64,000 nucleotides of DNA, taken from contig NZ_JAPENM010000011.1 in assembly GCF_026342035.1 (NCBI RefSeq), forward strand, positions 32,989 through 96,988. The letters are read 5' to 3'. Below are positions 17,551 to 27,254 of this stretch, piece after piece; positions within the stretch are counted from its first letter, which is position 1; each line of letters starts with the position of its first letter. A program made the position numbers and the translations under genes. A model generated the notes under the pieces. That model worked only from the letters and a program-made list of their open reading frames with translations, made no database searches and was not told where the DNA came from. This DNA is from Aldersonia sp. NBC_00410. Lineage in GTDB: Bacteria; Actinomycetota; Actinomycetes; Mycobacteriales; Mycobacteriaceae.

Positions 17551-18213
17551 ATGTCGAGCTCATCGGTCCGCCTCGATGCCGCTGTGGACAACGCCCGCAC
17601 CGGCGACATCTGGATCTTTCGCGGTAAGTCCGGCCCGGATCGCGCGATCCGGGCCCTGACCAACAGCCCGGTCAACCACGTCGGGATGGCGGTGGTCCTC
17701 GACGACCTGCCGCCGCTGATGTGGCACGCCGAGTTGGGAAAGTCGCTGCAGGACATGTGGACCGGCAAATTCCAGCGTGGTGTGCAGCTGCACGACCTGC
17801 GCCAGTCCGTGCAGGTCTGGTACGGCAGGTACGAGCAGCGCGGCTGGGTTCGGCAGCTGAGCCCGAAGGTATCGGCCGAGCAGGAGGACGCGCTGCTGCG
17901 CACGATCGCCCGGCTCGACGGCACGCCGTTCCCGTCCACGGCGCGCGTGACCGGGCGGTGGTTCGCGGGCCGCGTGCCGAGACCCAAGCGGCGGGAACCG
18001 AACCCGGACCTCGAGGTCGCCTACTGCGCCGAGGTAGTCGGTGCGACCTACGAGGCGATGGGCCTGATGCGCAAGCAGCGCCGACCCAACTGGTACGACC
18101 CGGGAAAGTTCTGGAGCGGTGACCATCTGCCGCTCGCGGACGGGTTCACGCTCGGCGATGAGATCGCGGTCGAGTTGACCGAGGCGGAGATCAACGCGGG
18201 ACGTAGCACCTGA
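17551..18213 (+). CDS. Permuted papain-like (NlpC/P60, YiiX-type) protein
   Basis: The 220-aa protein carries GDIWIFRGKSG, then His43 in VNHVGMAVVL, and later Cys159 in VAYCAEVVG. His before Cys is the order seen in circularly permuted NlpC/P60 (YaeF/YiiX-like) hydrolases. No signal peptide or membrane segment is visible, so it appears cytoplasmic, unlike wall-cutting NlpC/P60 enzymes. Substrates of this branch are mostly unknown; amide or thioester bonds of lipids have been proposed. The assignment rests on motif order only. It is divergent from the 56-aa membrane protein. Confidence 0.6.
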   Translation: MSSSSVRLDAAVDNARTGDIWIFRGKSGPDRAIRALTNSPVNHVGMAVVLDDLPPLMWHAELGKSLQDMWTGKFQRGVQLHDLRQSVQVWYGRYEQRGWVRQLSPKVSAEQEDALLRTIARLDGTPFPSTARVTGRWFAGRVPRPKRREPNPDLEVAYCAEVVGATYEAMGLMRKQRRPNWYDPGKFWSGDHLPLADGFTLGDEIAVELTEAEINAGRST

Positions 18214-18223
18214 CCTGCATATG

Positions 18224-18261
18224 CGAAAGGCTCCGAGTCGCAAGCGACTCGGAGCCTTTCG
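18224..18261. terminator. Bidirectional terminator between the papain-like gene and qcrB
   Basis: A perfect 18-bp stem (18224-18241 with 18244-18261) closes over a 2-nt gap (about a 4-nt effective loop), between convergent genes. It has internal A and T runs at the two outer ends. Confidence 0.9.
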
Positions 18262-18270
18262 AGCGAACCG

Positions 18271-19962
18271 TCAGTGCTCGTCGGGCGCGTGTCCGGACTC
18301 GCCGTTACCCGACTGCCCGTTACCCGACTGGCCGTTGCCGGACGTATCGAATCCGTGCACCCGGTCCTGGTAGGCGCGCAGCACCGCGAGCTGTGTGTGC
18401 TCGGCCTCGTGGTCGGCCGCCGCGAGGGCTTCGCTCTCGCTGACCGGGTCCGGTGTGAAGAAGCTGCCGGAGCCGGGTTGGCCGGCCGAACCCAGCGCGT
18501 TCATCTTCTTCGGGATCGCAGCGCCCTGGTACTCGAGCGGGAGCGGGTGACCGTGACCGTCGACCGGTCCGAGCGGCTGGTGCACCTCGATGTACTCGCC
18601 GTGCGGCAGACGCTTGATGACACCGGTCTCGATGCCGTGATCGAGCACCGCCCGATCCGCCCGCTGCAGACCCAGGCAGAAGCGGTAGGTCACGTAGTAC
18701 GCGATCGGCGGAGCGATCAGCAGACCGATGCGGCCCATCCACGTCGTCGCGTTCAGCGAGATATCGAACTTCAGCGCGATGATGTCGTTGACGCACGAGA
18801 GCGTGAGCACCAGGTAGAACGCGACGGCCATGGCGCCGATCGCGGTCCGGACCGGTGCGTCGCGCGGACGCTGCAGCAGGTTGTGGTGCGCGTCGTCCTT
18901 GGTCAGCCGCTTTTCGATCCACGGGTAGGCGATCAGCACCGCGAACACCAAGCCCATGATCATCGCGACCCAGAACACCGCAGGCACGGTGTAGCGGCCC
19001 AGGTAGAGCTCCCAGGCCGGCATGAGACGCGCCATGCCGTCGGTCCACATCATGTAGAAGTCCGGCTGCGAACCCGCCGACACCTGCGAGGGGTTGTACG
19101 GGCCCAGGTTCCACACCGGGTTGATCTGCAGCAGACCACCCATCAGGGCGATCAGACCGGTGACCATCGCGAAGAACGCGCCGCCCTTGGCCGCGAACAC
19201 CGGCATGATCCGGATGCCCACGACGTTCTGCTCGGTGCGGCCGGGGCCGGGGAACTGGGTGTGCTTCTGGTACCACACCAGCGCGAGGTGGGCCGCGATG
19301 AGCGCCAGGATGATGCCCGGGAACAGCAGGATATGGGCGACGTAGAGGCGCGGAATGATGATGTCGCCCGGGAAGTCACCGCCGAAGATCAGCCAGTGCA
19401 TCCAGGTGCCGATAATCGGGATGCTCATCGTGATACCGCCGAACGCGGCCCGCAAACCGGTGCCGGAGAGCAGGTCGTCCGGGAGCGAGTAACCGAAGAA
19501 GCCTTCGAACATCGCCAGGATGAGCAGCAGGCAGCCGATCACCCAGTTCGCCTCGCGCGGCCGTCGGAACGCGCCGGTGAAGAAGATGCGCAGCAGGTGC
19601 ACGATGATCGAGCAGGCGAACAGCAGGGCCGCCCAGTGGTGGATCTGACGGACGAACAGACCGCCGCGTACCTCGAACGAGATGTTCAGCGTCGTGGCGT
19701 ACGCCTGCGACATGTGCACACCGCGCAGCGGCTGGTACGCGCCGTCGTAGACGACCTCCTGCATGGAGGGGTCGAAGAACAGCGTCAGATACACACCCGA
19801 AAGCAGCAGGATGATGAACGAGTACAACGCGATCTCGCCGAGCATGAAGGACCAATGCGTCGGGAAGACCTTGTTGATCTGGCGTTTCATACCCGCGGCC
19901 AGGTGGTAGCGCGAGTCCATCGCCTGCGCTTGGCCGGCGGCGACGTTCTGGATCATGCTCAT
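18271..19962 (-). CDS. qcrB: Cytochrome bc1 complex, cytochrome b subunit
   Basis: QcrB oxidises menaquinol and carries two b hemes in the bc1-aa3 supercomplex. The 563-aa protein is multi-spanning with heme-ligand regions [11 protein letters not shown] ... IIVHLLR and AHILLFPG ... AAHLALVWY, and an actinobacterial C-terminal extension of about 150 residues. The extension ends in a repeated GNGQS block (15-bp DNA repeat, 18301-18345). The start at 19962 (MSMIQN) overlaps the qcrA stop (ATGA); an upstream in-frame start adds five residues inside qcrA. It is last in the ctaE-qcrC-qcrA-qcrB operon. Confidence 0.95.
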   Translation of the reverse strand: MSMIQNVAAGQAQAMDSRYHLAAGMKRQINKVFPTHWSFMLGEIALYSFIILLLSGVYLTLFFDPSMQEVVYDGAYQPLRGVHMSQAYATTLNISFEVRGGLFVRQIHHWAALLFACSIIVHLLRIFFTGAFRRPREANWVIGCLLLILAMFEGFFGYSLPDDLLSGTGLRAAFGGITMSIPIIGTWMHWLIFGGDFPGDIIIPRLYVAHILLFPGIILALIAAHLALVWYQKHTQFPGPGRTEQNVVGIRIMPVFAAKGGAFFAMVTGLIALMGGLLQINPVWNLGPYNPSQVSAGSQPDFYMMWTDGMARLMPAWELYLGRYTVPAVFWVAMIMGLVFAVLIAYPWIEKRLTKDDAHHNLLQRPRDAPVRTAIGAMAVAFYLVLTLSCVNDIIALKFDISLNATTWMGRIGLLIAPPIAYYVTYRFCLGLQRADRAVLDHGIETGVIKRLPHGEYIEVHQPLGPVDGHGHPLPLEYQGAAIPKKMNALGSAGQPGSGSFFTPDPVSESEALAAADHEAEHTQLAVLRAYQDRVHGFDTSGNGQSGNGQSGNGESGHAPDEH

Positions 19963-21092
19963 GAGCGGCGCTCCCAAAATGCCGGGCCGAGGGGTTCGAT
20001 GAAGTCACCATTGGCGACCAGGAAACCCTCTTCGTTCACTGTAATCGGCAACTGTGGCAATGCGCGAGCAGCGGGACCGAACAGCGGCTTGCAGTACTCG
20101 AGCGCGTCGAACTGCGACTGGTGGCACGGGCACAGAATCCGGTTGGTCTGCTGCTCGTAGAGCGAAGTCGGGCAGCCGAGGTGGGTGCAGATCTTCGAGT
20201 AGGCGAAGTAGTCGCCGTAGTTGAAGCTCTCCTGACCCTTGCGCTTGATGACCTTGGCGGTGTCCTCGGTGCGCAGGCGGATCAGCATGACGGCGTTGCG
20301 CACGCCACGCAGTGCCTCGAACAGGGCTTCCTCGTCACCGCGCTCCGACTCGCGGAACGGGAAGACGGTCTCCATCGCGCCGGCGTCGAGATCCTCCGGA
20401 CGCACCAGCACGATGTCCTCGGGCCGGCCGGTGTCGCGGCGGATGTAAATCGTCTCGCCGGGGTAGTTCGGGGTCCAGCCCGACACCCACAGCGGCGACT
20501 TGTCGCCCTTGGCCCACGGGTTCTTGATCATGCCGCCGACGAACGGCAGCAGCGCGCCGACACCGAGCAGGCCGACGCCCACTCCGGCGGTGCGGGTGAT
20601 CAGCTTGCGGCGGCCGAGCGTGGAAGTCTCTCCCGCGTCGCCGAGCAACGCGACCATGGTGCGGCGATCAACCTCGGAGGACTGCCCGTCGTGGCGGTCC
20701 TGGATGGACAGCTCCTCGGGGATGAACTTCTTGGTCAAATGCACCAGACCGATGCCGAACGACAGGATCGCAAGGCCGAGGGTCAGACCGTAGAGGGGCG
20801 TCGCGATCGTGTAGGCGAAGTTGCCGTCGTCGCCTTCGCCCTTGTACTCCCACGGCCAGAACAGGTAGATCGCGATGAAAGCGAGTGCCGATACGCCGCC
20901 CAGTGCGAGCCAGAACGCCACCGTGCGCTCGGCGCGCTTCTCCGCGCGTGTGCCGGGCACCGACCAGCGGTGGCGGCGGAACGCGATATCGACGCCGTCG
21001 AGTTCGGTACCGAGCTTGACGAGCTCGGCACGACTCATCGCGTCGAGTTCGGCCTCGGTGTAGTCCTTCTTCGGGGTGTCCCCGCCGCTCAT
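19959..21092 (-). CDS. qcrA: Cytochrome bc1 complex, Rieske iron-sulfur subunit
   Basis: QcrA moves electrons from menaquinol to the diheme cytochrome. The 377-aa product has three membrane segments (about 70-90, 112-132, 175-195), as usual in actinobacteria, and a C-terminal Rieske domain with the 2Fe-2S ligands in CTHLGC and CPCHQSQF. The start MSGGDTPKK at 21092 overlaps the qcrC stop by 4 nt; the longer upstream ORF runs through qcrC in another frame and is not used. Confidence 0.95.
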   Translation of the reverse strand: MSGGDTPKKDYTEAELDAMSRAELVKLGTELDGVDIAFRRHRWSVPGTRAEKRAERTVAFWLALGGVSALAFIAIYLFWPWEYKGEGDDGNFAYTIATPLYGLTLGLAILSFGIGLVHLTKKFIPEELSIQDRHDGQSSEVDRRTMVALLGDAGETSTLGRRKLITRTAGVGVGLLGVGALLPFVGGMIKNPWAKGDKSPLWVSGWTPNYPGETIYIRRDTGRPEDIVLVRPEDLDAGAMETVFPFRESERGDEEALFEALRGVRNAVMLIRLRTEDTAKVIKRKGQESFNYGDYFAYSKICTHLGCPTSLYEQQTNRILCPCHQSQFDALEYCKPLFGPAARALPQLPITVNEEGFLVANGDFIEPLGPAFWERRS

Positions 21093-21925
21093 GACCTCGC
21101 TCCGATCCACATGGCCGCGCCGACGACGGCGACGATGCCGATTGCCCAAATGACCAGGCCCTCGGTGGCCGGGCCGAAGCCGCCGAGCCCCCAGCCGCCT
21201 TGCGACTTGGTTTCGGTCGCGGACTTCACGTAGGCGATGATGTCGCTCTTCTCCTCGGGTGACAGCTGCCGATCGGAGAACTTGGGCATGTTCTGCGGGC
21301 CGGTCAACATCGCGGCGAGGATCTGCTGCTCGTTCGACTCGGTCAGCGCCGGTGCGTACTTGCCGGACGAGAGCGCGCCGCCCTTGCCGGTGAAGTTGTG
21401 GCACGAGGCGCAGTTGAGCCGGAACAGTTCGCTGCCGCGGCCGACGTCTTCGCCGCGCAGCGATTCCTGTGCGATCTCGCCGTTCTCTTCCCGCACGACC
21501 ACCGGGCCGCCACCGTTGGCCTGCACGTAGGCGCCGAGCGCGTCGATCTGCTCCCCGTTGAATTTGGGGTCCTTGCGCTCGGCCTGGGCCTCGTTGCGCA
21601 CCGCGGGCATACGCCCGGTGGACACCTGGAAGTACACCGCCGCTTCGCCGACGCCGATCAGGCTCGGGCCGCGATCCTGCACGCCCTGCAGATTCGCGCC
21701 GTGGCACGTGATGCACGACGTGTCGTAGAGCTGCTGGCCTTGGCGGATCAGCGCCGCATCGTCATTGCTCGCGGTCGCAACCTGCGGGGTCGGCGTCAGC
21801 GCCGACGCCAGCAGTCCGGCACCGACCAAGCCCACCATGAGCGCAAGCGCGCCGGCGATGCGGCGGCGGATTTTCCGCTGGCGACGCGACCGGCTCGCGG
21901 ATGCGGATGGGGGAGATGAACTCAT
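21089..21925 (-). CDS. qcrC: Cytochrome bc1 complex, diheme cytochrome c subunit
   Basis: QcrC passes electrons directly to the aa3 oxidase, replacing a soluble cytochrome c. The 278-aa protein has an N-terminal membrane segment (about 24-44), two CxxCH heme sites (SCITCH and NCASCH) and a C-terminal membrane helix ([19 protein letters not shown]). Two hemes in one subunit are the hallmark of the actinobacterial supercomplex. It lies 50 bp after ctaE. Confidence 0.96.
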   Translation of the reverse strand: MSSSPPSASASRSRRQRKIRRRIAGALALMVGLVGAGLLASALTPTPQVATASNDDAALIRQGQQLYDTSCITCHGANLQGVQDRGPSLIGVGEAAVYFQVSTGRMPAVRNEAQAERKDPKFNGEQIDALGAYVQANGGGPVVVREENGEIAQESLRGEDVGRGSELFRLNCASCHNFTGKGGALSSGKYAPALTESNEQQILAAMLTGPQNMPKFSDRQLSPEEKSDIIAYVKSATETKSQGGWGLGGFGPATEGLVIWAIGIVAVVGAAMWIGARS

Positions 21926-21975
21926 CTGTATCCCTCTTTGTTAGGACCGACTCTGATCTGGGACCAACCGTGGGG

Positions 21976-22587
21976 CTAGCGGACGAAGTAGATCGTTCCG
22001 AACAGGGCGATCCACACGATGTCGACGAAGTGCCAGTAGTACGAGACGACGATCGCCGCGGTGGCCTGTGCCGGAGTGAACTTGCTGAGCTTGGTGCGCA
22101 CGAGCAGGAAGATGAAGGCGATCAGACCGCCGATGACGTGCAGGCCGTGGAACCCGGTGGTGATGTAGAACACCGAGCCGTACACACTGCTCGAGATCGA
22201 GGTGCCCTCGTGCACGAGGTTCTTGTACTCGTAGCCCTGACCGGCCACGAACATCGCGCCCATGATGAGGGTGATCACGTACCAGCGGCGCAGGCCGAAG
22301 ACATCACCCTTCTCGGCGGCGAACACACCCATCTGGCAGGTGAACGAGGAGGCGATCAGCACGGCCGTCACGGGCACCGCGAGCTTCATGTTCAGCTCGG
22401 TCGGCTCCGGCGGCCAATTGCCGTCCGCCTGGGCGCGAGCGGTGAAGTACATCGCGAACAAACCCGCGAAGAACATCAGCTCGCTCGACAGCCAGACGAT
22501 GGTCCCGACACTGACCATGTTGGGTCGGTTCAGCGAGTGCACGCGCTGGGTGATTGCCGATCCTGGAGTCCCTACTGCCGTCGTCAC
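21976..22587 (-). CDS. ctaE: Cytochrome c oxidase subunit III
   Basis: CtaE is a structural subunit of the aa3 terminal oxidase. The 203-aa product has five to six membrane segments, with [18 protein letters not shown] near residue 38 and the family end [19 protein letters not shown]. The GTG at 22587 gives the usual family length, and a CATACT -10-like element ends 6 nt before it. The much longer upstream ORF crosses the next gene in antisense. It heads the ctaE-qcrCAB operon. Confidence 0.93.
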   Translation of the reverse strand: MTTAVGTPGSAITQRVHSLNRPNMVSVGTIVWLSSELMFFAGLFAMYFTARAQADGNWPPEPTELNMKLAVPVTAVLIASSFTCQMGVFAAEKGDVFGLRRWYVITLIMGAMFVAGQGYEYKNLVHEGTSISSSVYGSVFYITTGFHGLHVIGGLIAFIFLLVRTKLSKFTPAQATAAIVVSYYWHFVDIVWIALFGTIYFVR

Positions 22588-22593
22588 ACGGAA

Positions 22594-22599
22594 AGTATG
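22594..22599 (-). promoter_or_regulatory. -10 element, leaderless-type, for ctaE-qcrCAB
   Basis: On the minus strand CATACT ends 6 nt upstream of the GTG start; no Shine-Dalgarno sequence is visible between them. Confidence 0.4.
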
Positions 22600-22713
22600 A
22601 CCCGTCGTAGTACCGAAGGCGAAGCCGGGTGCGAAAGTCGCTGTCGGGTGTCGTGTCTCGCGGCAATTGTGGCCGGTCACGGGCCCGTGGTTTCGGCGTG
22701 CGAGGCTCAGGTG

Positions 22714-23178
22714 ATGACGGGTCAACGAAGGGGAGCGGCGAAAGGTTCCGCACCCGGGTGGCTCGGTCGGCTGCTGCGTCGCAAGCGGACCGAAGTTCCA
22801 CTCGATCCGGACCGCGGCGACCTGGTTGTGGTGGTCGATTGCACCGAGGATGCGGAGGCTTGTTCGACCGCCCTTGAGCGGGGCGCGGACGGCGCTCCGG
22901 CGTGGCGCCCGGACGAGCAGGCGGTGCTGCGGCATCACCTGCGTGTGCCCGCCGGCGCGGTCGACACCGTGACCGCGATTGCCGGCCAGGACGGCTACCT
23001 GGCCAGGATCATCACCGCAGACCAGGATCCGGTGCAGGTCGACCTCTACCGCGTGCAGCTGCTCGACGCGCTGCATTGCAGCCAGGAGCGCTCGCGGATG
23101 GCGGGTCTGGCGCAGCGCCACGGCGGCGATGTCACTGGGTGGGATGCGCTGCAGCCCGGCTCCGGCGCAGCCGGATGA
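22714..23178 (+). CDS. Conserved actinobacterial protein of unknown function
   Basis: This 154-aa protein has a basic, Gly-rich start ([11 protein letters not shown] ... LLRRKRTEV) and then a compact domain ([20 protein letters not shown] ... [20 protein letters not shown]). I do not recognise a catalytic motif. The alternating strands and helices suggest a small alpha/beta fold, possibly ligand-binding. The start is uncertain: ATG 22714 or the adjacent GTG 22711, with a weak GAGG upstream. It is divergent from ctaE and 84 bp before trpD. Confidence 0.6.
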   Translation: MTGQRRGAAKGSAPGWLGRLLRRKRTEVPLDPDRGDLVVVVDCTEDAEACSTALERGADGAPAWRPDEQAVLRHHLRVPAGAVDTVTAIAGQDGYLARIITADQDPVQVDLYRVQLLDALHCSQERSRMAGLAQRHGGDVTGWDALQPGSGAAG

Positions 23179-23262
23179 GAACGGCACCAATCCGGCACAG
23201 CCGGGCGCAGATCGTGCTGGCTAAGCTGCACGGGTGATCAGGGCGGACATCGAGGCGAACCG

Positions 23263-24324
23263 ATGAACACGACACCGGACGGGACCGAGCGCACCTGGCC
23301 GCAGGTGCTCGGCGCACTTGCCGACCGGCACGACCTCGCCGCCGCCGACACCGCCTGGGCGATGGACGAGATCATGTCCGACAACGCCACGTCGGCGCAG
23401 ATCGCCGCATTCGGCGTCGCGCTGAAGATGAAGGGGCCGACCTCCGAGGAGTTGACCGGTCTCGCGGCGTCGATGCTGGCGCACGGCGTGCGGGTCGATC
23501 TGTCCATCCCTGCTGTCGACATCGTCGGGACCGGCGGCGACCGCTCCGGGACCGTCAATATCTCCACGATGTCGTCCATCGTCGTTGCTGCGGCAGGGGT
23601 GCCGGTGGTCAAACACGGCAACCGGGCGGCCTCGTCGAAGAGCGGCGGTGCCGACGTCCTGGAGGCGCTCGGCGTGCACCTCGGTCTCGGGCCGTTGTCG
23701 GTCGCGAGATGCGTCCGCGAGGTCGGCATCGGATTTTGCTTCGCCCCGGTGTTCCATCCGGCGTTCCGGTTCACCGCGGGGCCGCGCAAGGAAATCGGTA
23801 TTCCGACCGCTTTCAACGTGCTCGGGCCGCTGACCAACCCGGCTCAGCCCGGCGCCGGCCTCGTCGGCTGTGCGTTCGCCGACCTCGCGCCCGTGATTGC
23901 GGGCGTGCTGGCCAAGCGCGGCAGCAATGCGCTCGTCGTGCGCGGTAACGACGGGCTGGACGAGATCACCACCTCGTCGACCACCGAGATGCACGTCGTC
24001 GCGGGTGGGCAGGTCCGGCACGTCACTCTCGACCCGGTAGAGCTGGGGATCGAGCGCGCGCCACTCGACGCGCTGCGCGGTGGTGACGCCAAGTTCAATG
24101 CCGAGGTGGCCCATGCGTTGTTCGCCGGTCGGCGTGACGCGGTGCGCGATGCCGTCCTGCTCAACTCGGCGGCGGCGCTGGTCGCGTTCGACGGCCCGGG
24201 CGCGGATCTGCTGGACGCGTTCGCGGCCGGTATCGAACGGGCGGCGACCGTCATCGACAACGGTGCCGCGGCGGCGCTGCTGACCACTTGGGCGGCCCTC
24301 ACCGCGCAACTCGGTCCCGAATAA
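23263..24324 (+). CDS. trpD: Anthranilate phosphoribosyltransferase
   Basis: TrpD joins anthranilate to PRPP in the second step of tryptophan synthesis. The 353-aa enzyme shows the PRPP-binding [14 protein letters not shown] and the anthranilate/PRPP contact [12 protein letters not shown] (about residues 119-130), and has usual family length. It stands alone rather than in a trp operon, next to ctaE as in M. tuberculosis (recalled). A GAGGCG element precedes the ATG. Confidence 0.95.
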   Translation: MNTTPDGTERTWPQVLGALADRHDLAAADTAWAMDEIMSDNATSAQIAAFGVALKMKGPTSEELTGLAASMLAHGVRVDLSIPAVDIVGTGGDRSGTVNISTMSSIVVAAAGVPVVKHGNRAASSKSGGADVLEALGVHLGLGPLSVARCVREVGIGFCFAPVFHPAFRFTAGPRKEIGIPTAFNVLGPLTNPAQPGAGLVGCAFADLAPVIAGVLAKRGSNALVVRGNDGLDEITTSSTTEMHVVAGGQVRHVTLDPVELGIERAPLDALRGGDAKFNAEVAHALFAGRRDAVRDAVLLNSAAALVAFDGPGADLLDAFAAGIERAATVIDNGAAAALLTTWAALTAQLGPE

Positions 24325-24345
24325 ACAGGGTCCGGTCGACGCGGG

Positions 24346-24621
24346 CTATTCGCCGATCGAGAACGCATCCTCCACGTCCGCACGCGAATACGTCTTGAAC
24401 GCGATGTGCGTGGTCGTGGTGCGTACCCCCGCCACCTTGTTGATCCGGCCGGTCACCACGCCGGCGATCTCCTCGTGGTCGCGGCACCGCACGATTGCCA
24501 CCAGGTCGACGTCGCCCGCGCAGGAATAGACCTCGCTGACCCCTGGCGTGTCCGCAACAGCCTGTGCGGTTTCCGGGATGAGGTTGGCCTCGGCGTCGAT
24601 CAGGACGATGGCGGTGATCAT
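24346..24621 (-). CDS. Lrp/AsnC ligand-binding domain protein (no DNA-binding domain)
   Basis: The 91-aa protein is a stand-alone RAM/AsnC-type domain (MITAIVLIDAEANLIPETAQ ... GDVDLVAIVRCRDHEEIAGV), the amino-acid-sensing half of Lrp-family regulators without a helix-turn-helix. Such proteins form oligomers that bind small ligands and may modulate other regulators. The start at 24621 is chosen because upstream residues belong to the preceding gene in another frame. It follows the nuclease gene by 10 nt, so they are probably co-transcribed. Confidence 0.82.
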   Translation of the reverse strand: MITAIVLIDAEANLIPETAQAVADTPGVSEVYSCAGDVDLVAIVRCRDHEEIAGVVTGRINKVAGVRTTTTHIAFKTYSRADVEDAFSIGE

Positions 24622-24631
24622 GTCGATCAGC

Positions 24632-26371
24632 CTATTGGTCCCACCCGAAGCGGCGCTCGGATTGGGCCGCATCCTCGGCCAGCCCGGACCATTCCAGCCA
24701 GCGGCCCGCGCCATAAGCCGGTTCGCGGTAACCCTCGGTGGTGGTGACGATGCGGGTGCCGGAGCCTTCGAGCCAGCGGGCGATGAGCGCGACTTCTTCG
24801 GGCGCCGCCCCGCGCAGCGGAGTCTCGTCCGGCATCACCGTCTCTGCTGCGGCGATCAGCGCCTCGACCACCGGCATCGGTGCGGCACCGCGCGGTGACC
24901 TACCCGCCGATGCCAGCCGGCCGTGCCTGATGACGGCGAATTCCCAACCGCCCTCGAATGCCGGGCGGGCGGCGACGAGTTGCTCGACCGTCGCGAGCGC
25001 GGCAAGCCGCTGAACCCTGCGCAGCGCGCGGATCAGCGCTGCCGCGCGATCGCGAAGCCGTGCGGCACTCTCGAACAACTCGTCCGCGGCTAGGCGCTCG
25101 ATATGGTCGTGCAACTCGGCTATCCGGTCATCGGCACCGCCCGTCATCAGCGCCCGAACTGCTTCTGGGGCGCTTCGATAGGTCTCGGCATCGAGCGCGG
25201 CGCCCGGTCGACTCGCCGGACAGCCGCCCACCGGGACCGCCGGACAGTCGTGCCGGCCGTCGTGGGCGATGCGGCGCGAACAGGTCCGTAACGCGCAGTA
25301 CTCCGCGATCGTGTCGGCGACGGCCGCTGCGTCGGCGCGCGACCCGAACGGGCCGAGCGCGTCGCTGCCCGCGGTCCGCGTGATCGAGAGCCGGGGAAAC
25401 GCCTCGGCGGTGAGCGAAATCCACCAGGCCCGCTTGGGGAACTTGGACCGCCGGTTGTAGGGCGGTGCGTGCGCGACGAGCAGCCGCAGTTCACGCACGC
25501 CTGCCTCCAGCGCATGCGCGCACTCGACGTGGTCGATGCGGGTGGCGAGGGCGACCATCTCCTTCATCCGGCCGCGCGTCTCCGACCCGGTGAAGTAGTT
25601 GCGCACCCGGCGTTGCAGGTTCACCGCGGTGCCGATGTAGAGGACCTCGTCCGACGGCCCACGAAACAGATAGACGCCCGGCGTGCGGGGCAGATTCCCC
25701 GCCAGGAACCGCTTTGCCCGCTGTCCGGCGGAGACGTGGGGCAGGTAGTCGATCAGTTCGGTGTAGCTGTGCACACCCTGGTTGCCGACCCGCCCGATCA
25801 ACTCGTGCAGCACCTCGACGGTCGCGCGGGCATCGTCGAGTGCGCGGTGGGTCGGCTGGTTGTCCACGCGAAAAAGCGACGCAAGCGCGGACAACCGGAC
25901 CGACGGTGCCTCCTCGCGGGTCAGTACCCGGCGGGCGAGTTTGACCGTGCACAGCACCCTGGGCTTGGGCCAGGTGAGGTCGGCGCGCTCGGCGGCGGCC
26001 CGCAGAAAGCTCATGTCGAATCCCGCGTTGTGCGCGACCAGCACACAGTCGCGGGAGAACTCGAGGAAGCTCGGCAGCACCTGCTCGATGCGCGGGGCGC
26101 CGACCACCATTGCCGTGGTGATTCCGGTCAGCTCGACGACGTAGGTGGGGATGCTGCGGCCCGGATCGACGAGGGTGGCGAGTTCGCCGAGCACCTCACC
26201 GCCACGAACCTTCACTGCCCCGATCTCGGTGATCGCGTCTTCTGCAGCGCTGCCGCCGGTCGTTTCCAGGTCCACGACCACGAACGTGGTGTCGCGCAGC
26301 GAGACGTCGAGTTCGTCGAAACTCAGTTGCTGCCCGGCCGCGGTCCTGGTGGCCGAGCGACGCACCGTCAT
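24632..26371 (-). CDS. DEDDh 3'-5' exonuclease fused to a GIY-YIG (UvrC/Cho-like) nuclease
   Basis: The protein (579 aa from the chosen start) joins two nuclease folds. The N-terminal DnaQ-like exonuclease has VVDLETTGG (DxE), HNAGFDMSFLR and THRALDDARAT with the catalytic His/Asp. The GIY-YIG domain follows near residue 225 (TPGVYLFRGPSDEVLYIGTA). A UvrB-contact-like helical segment and a Cys-containing region (CSRRIAHDGRHDCPAVPVGGC, cited in part) come later. It is related to M. tuberculosis Rv2191 (recalled), likely in DNA repair. Starts at 26371, 26401 or 26437 are all possible; none has a clear ribosome-binding site. Confidence 0.85.
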   Translation of the reverse strand: MTVRRSATRTAAGQQLSFDELDVSLRDTTFVVVDLETTGGSAAEDAITEIGAVKVRGGEVLGELATLVDPGRSIPTYVVELTGITTAMVVGAPRIEQVLPSFLEFSRDCVLVAHNAGFDMSFLRAAAERADLTWPKPRVLCTVKLARRVLTREEAPSVRLSALASLFRVDNQPTHRALDDARATVEVLHELIGRVGNQGVHSYTELIDYLPHVSAGQRAKRFLAGNLPRTPGVYLFRGPSDEVLYIGTAVNLQRRVRNYFTGSETRGRMKEMVALATRIDHVECAHALEAGVRELRLLVAHAPPYNRRSKFPKRAWWISLTAEAFPRLSITRTAGSDALGPFGSRADAAAVADTIAEYCALRTCSRRIAHDGRHDCPAVPVGGCPASRPGAALDAETYRSAPEAVRALMTGGADDRIAELHDHIERLAADELFESAARLRDRAAALIRALRRVQRLAALATVEQLVAARPAFEGGWEFAVIRHGRLASAGRSPRGAAPMPVVEALIAAAETVMPDETPLRGAAPEEVALIARWLEGSGTRIVTTTEGYREPAYGAGRWLEWSGLAEDAAQSERRFGWDQ

Positions 26372-26678
26372 CGAGGTGGCTTGTTGCGGCCGAATCGGCA
26401 TCGACCGGGATGCCCGCGGATCGAGCGGCAGCGGCATCGGCAAGGTCACGGGCGTCAGCGTAGGAGCGGGGTCCGACACCGCGGGGCCGACACGCGCCGG
26501 GGGCGCGCGGCTTCCACCGCGACGTCGCGGGTACGCGCGGCTCCGCCGCGACGACGCACGCCCGACGAGGGCGTTTCGTCCGGCATGTCGGTGGCCGGGG
26601 TTAGCGTGCGCGCGAACGCGACAGGCCGATTTCGGGGCGCTTTTCCACCGCGCCCCGCCGAGCGAGACGGGGATCACA
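26372..26678. other. 307-bp divergent intergenic region
   Basis: No convincing gene is visible. The long reading frames crossing it are extensions of neighbouring genes. A degenerate direct repeat of GCGCGGCT(T)CC...CCGCGACG occurs at about 26505-26553 with a 30-bp period. The region should hold promoters for the divergent nuclease and Cys-rich genes; I could not pick a clear -35/-10 pair. Confidence 0.5.
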
Positions 26679-26960
26679 GTGATTGTCGATTGCAATGAGT
26701 GCACGGTGCGCGGGCAGGCGTGCGCCGACTGCGTCGTCACGGTTTTGCTCGGCTTGCCGGCGCCACCCTTGCGGCGTCCGGGCGGTGCTGCGTCGGTTGC
26801 CGCGCCTATCCGCTTCGAGCAGGCCGAATGCGAGGCGCTCGACGTTTTGGCGGGCGAGGGTTTGGTGCCCCGGCTGCGGCTCGTCACGGCGCGGATCCCA
26901 TGTGCCGAGCCGAAAGGTAACGAAGAAGTCTCGGAGCGTGGCCTATCCCACACCGAGTAA
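26679..26960 (+). CDS. Small Cys-rich protein upstream of the NlpC/P60 genes
   Basis: The 93-aa protein begins with a compact Cys cluster (VDCNECTVRGQACADCVV: four Cys as CxxC-x6-CxxC), suitable for a metal site or disulfides, followed by VTVLLGLP and a region ending in RLVTARIPC. There is no signal peptide. The GTG at 26679 has GGGGATC upstream. Similar short proteins beginning VDC..C accompany NlpC/P60 and nuclease genes in this order (recalled from mycolata genomes). Function unknown. Confidence 0.65.
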   Translation: MIVDCNECTVRGQACADCVVTVLLGLPAPPLRRPGGAASVAAPIRFEQAECEALDVLAGEGLVPRLRLVTARIPCAEPKGNEEVSERGLSHTE

Positions 26961-27000
26961 GGGCGCCGGCTAGTCACATGCCGGTGATTCGCGCAACCGA

Positions 27001-27030
27001 TTGGTTCTACTCGATATCGCTTCGTAATCT
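27001..27030 (+). promoter_or_regulatory. Promoter of the riboswitch-NlpC/P60 transcript
   Basis: TTGGTT (27001-27006), an 18-bp spacer and TAATCT (27025-27030) form a plausible sigma-70-type promoter. Start of transcription would be near 27037, about 45 nt before the riboswitch core. Confidence 0.5.
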
Positions 27031-27080
27031 TTTCGAGACCTTCGCGGAGGTTGTTCGCGCCAGCCGGCGCGGCGCCGCAA

Positions 27081-27236
27081 GGTCACCGCCTAATTGTGGC
27101 AAGCGATCCATTGGATTGCGCCACAAGCCGGGGACCCACATTCCCTGGGGTGAATCCCGCTGCCGAGTTGCGCGGCGGGTAGGGCCATCTTCCCGGCCCG
27201 AACCCGACAGCTAACTCGGTCGGCGGGCAGTGGAAG
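27081..27236 (+). ncRNA. c-di-AMP riboswitch (ydaO-yuaA class)
   Basis: The 200-bp leader of the NlpC/P60 gene carries the conserved blocks of ydaO-yuaA RNAs in order: CACCGCCTAATTG (27084-27096), GGGGACCCA (27130-27138), GGGGTGAATC (27147-27156), GGGTAGGG (27177-27184) and AACCCGACAGCTAAC (27201-27215). GGCGGG (27222-27227) can close the outer helix with CACCGCC. This class senses c-di-AMP and in actinobacteria often controls wall hydrolases, which fits here. Boundaries are approximate. Confidence 0.9.
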
Positions 27237-27254
27237 AAACGGAGTACCCCTGTC

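Noticed and set aside
18274..20160. 628-aa ORF antisense to qcrB/qcrA
   Set aside because: It mirrors the coding strand of qcrB and qcrA and has Arg/Asp/His-rich composition typical of high-GC antisense frames; no start signal.
26505..26553. Degenerate 30-bp repeat in the nuclease upstream region
   Set aside because: Similarity is partial and GC-rich; not strong enough to group with the clear tandem repeats.
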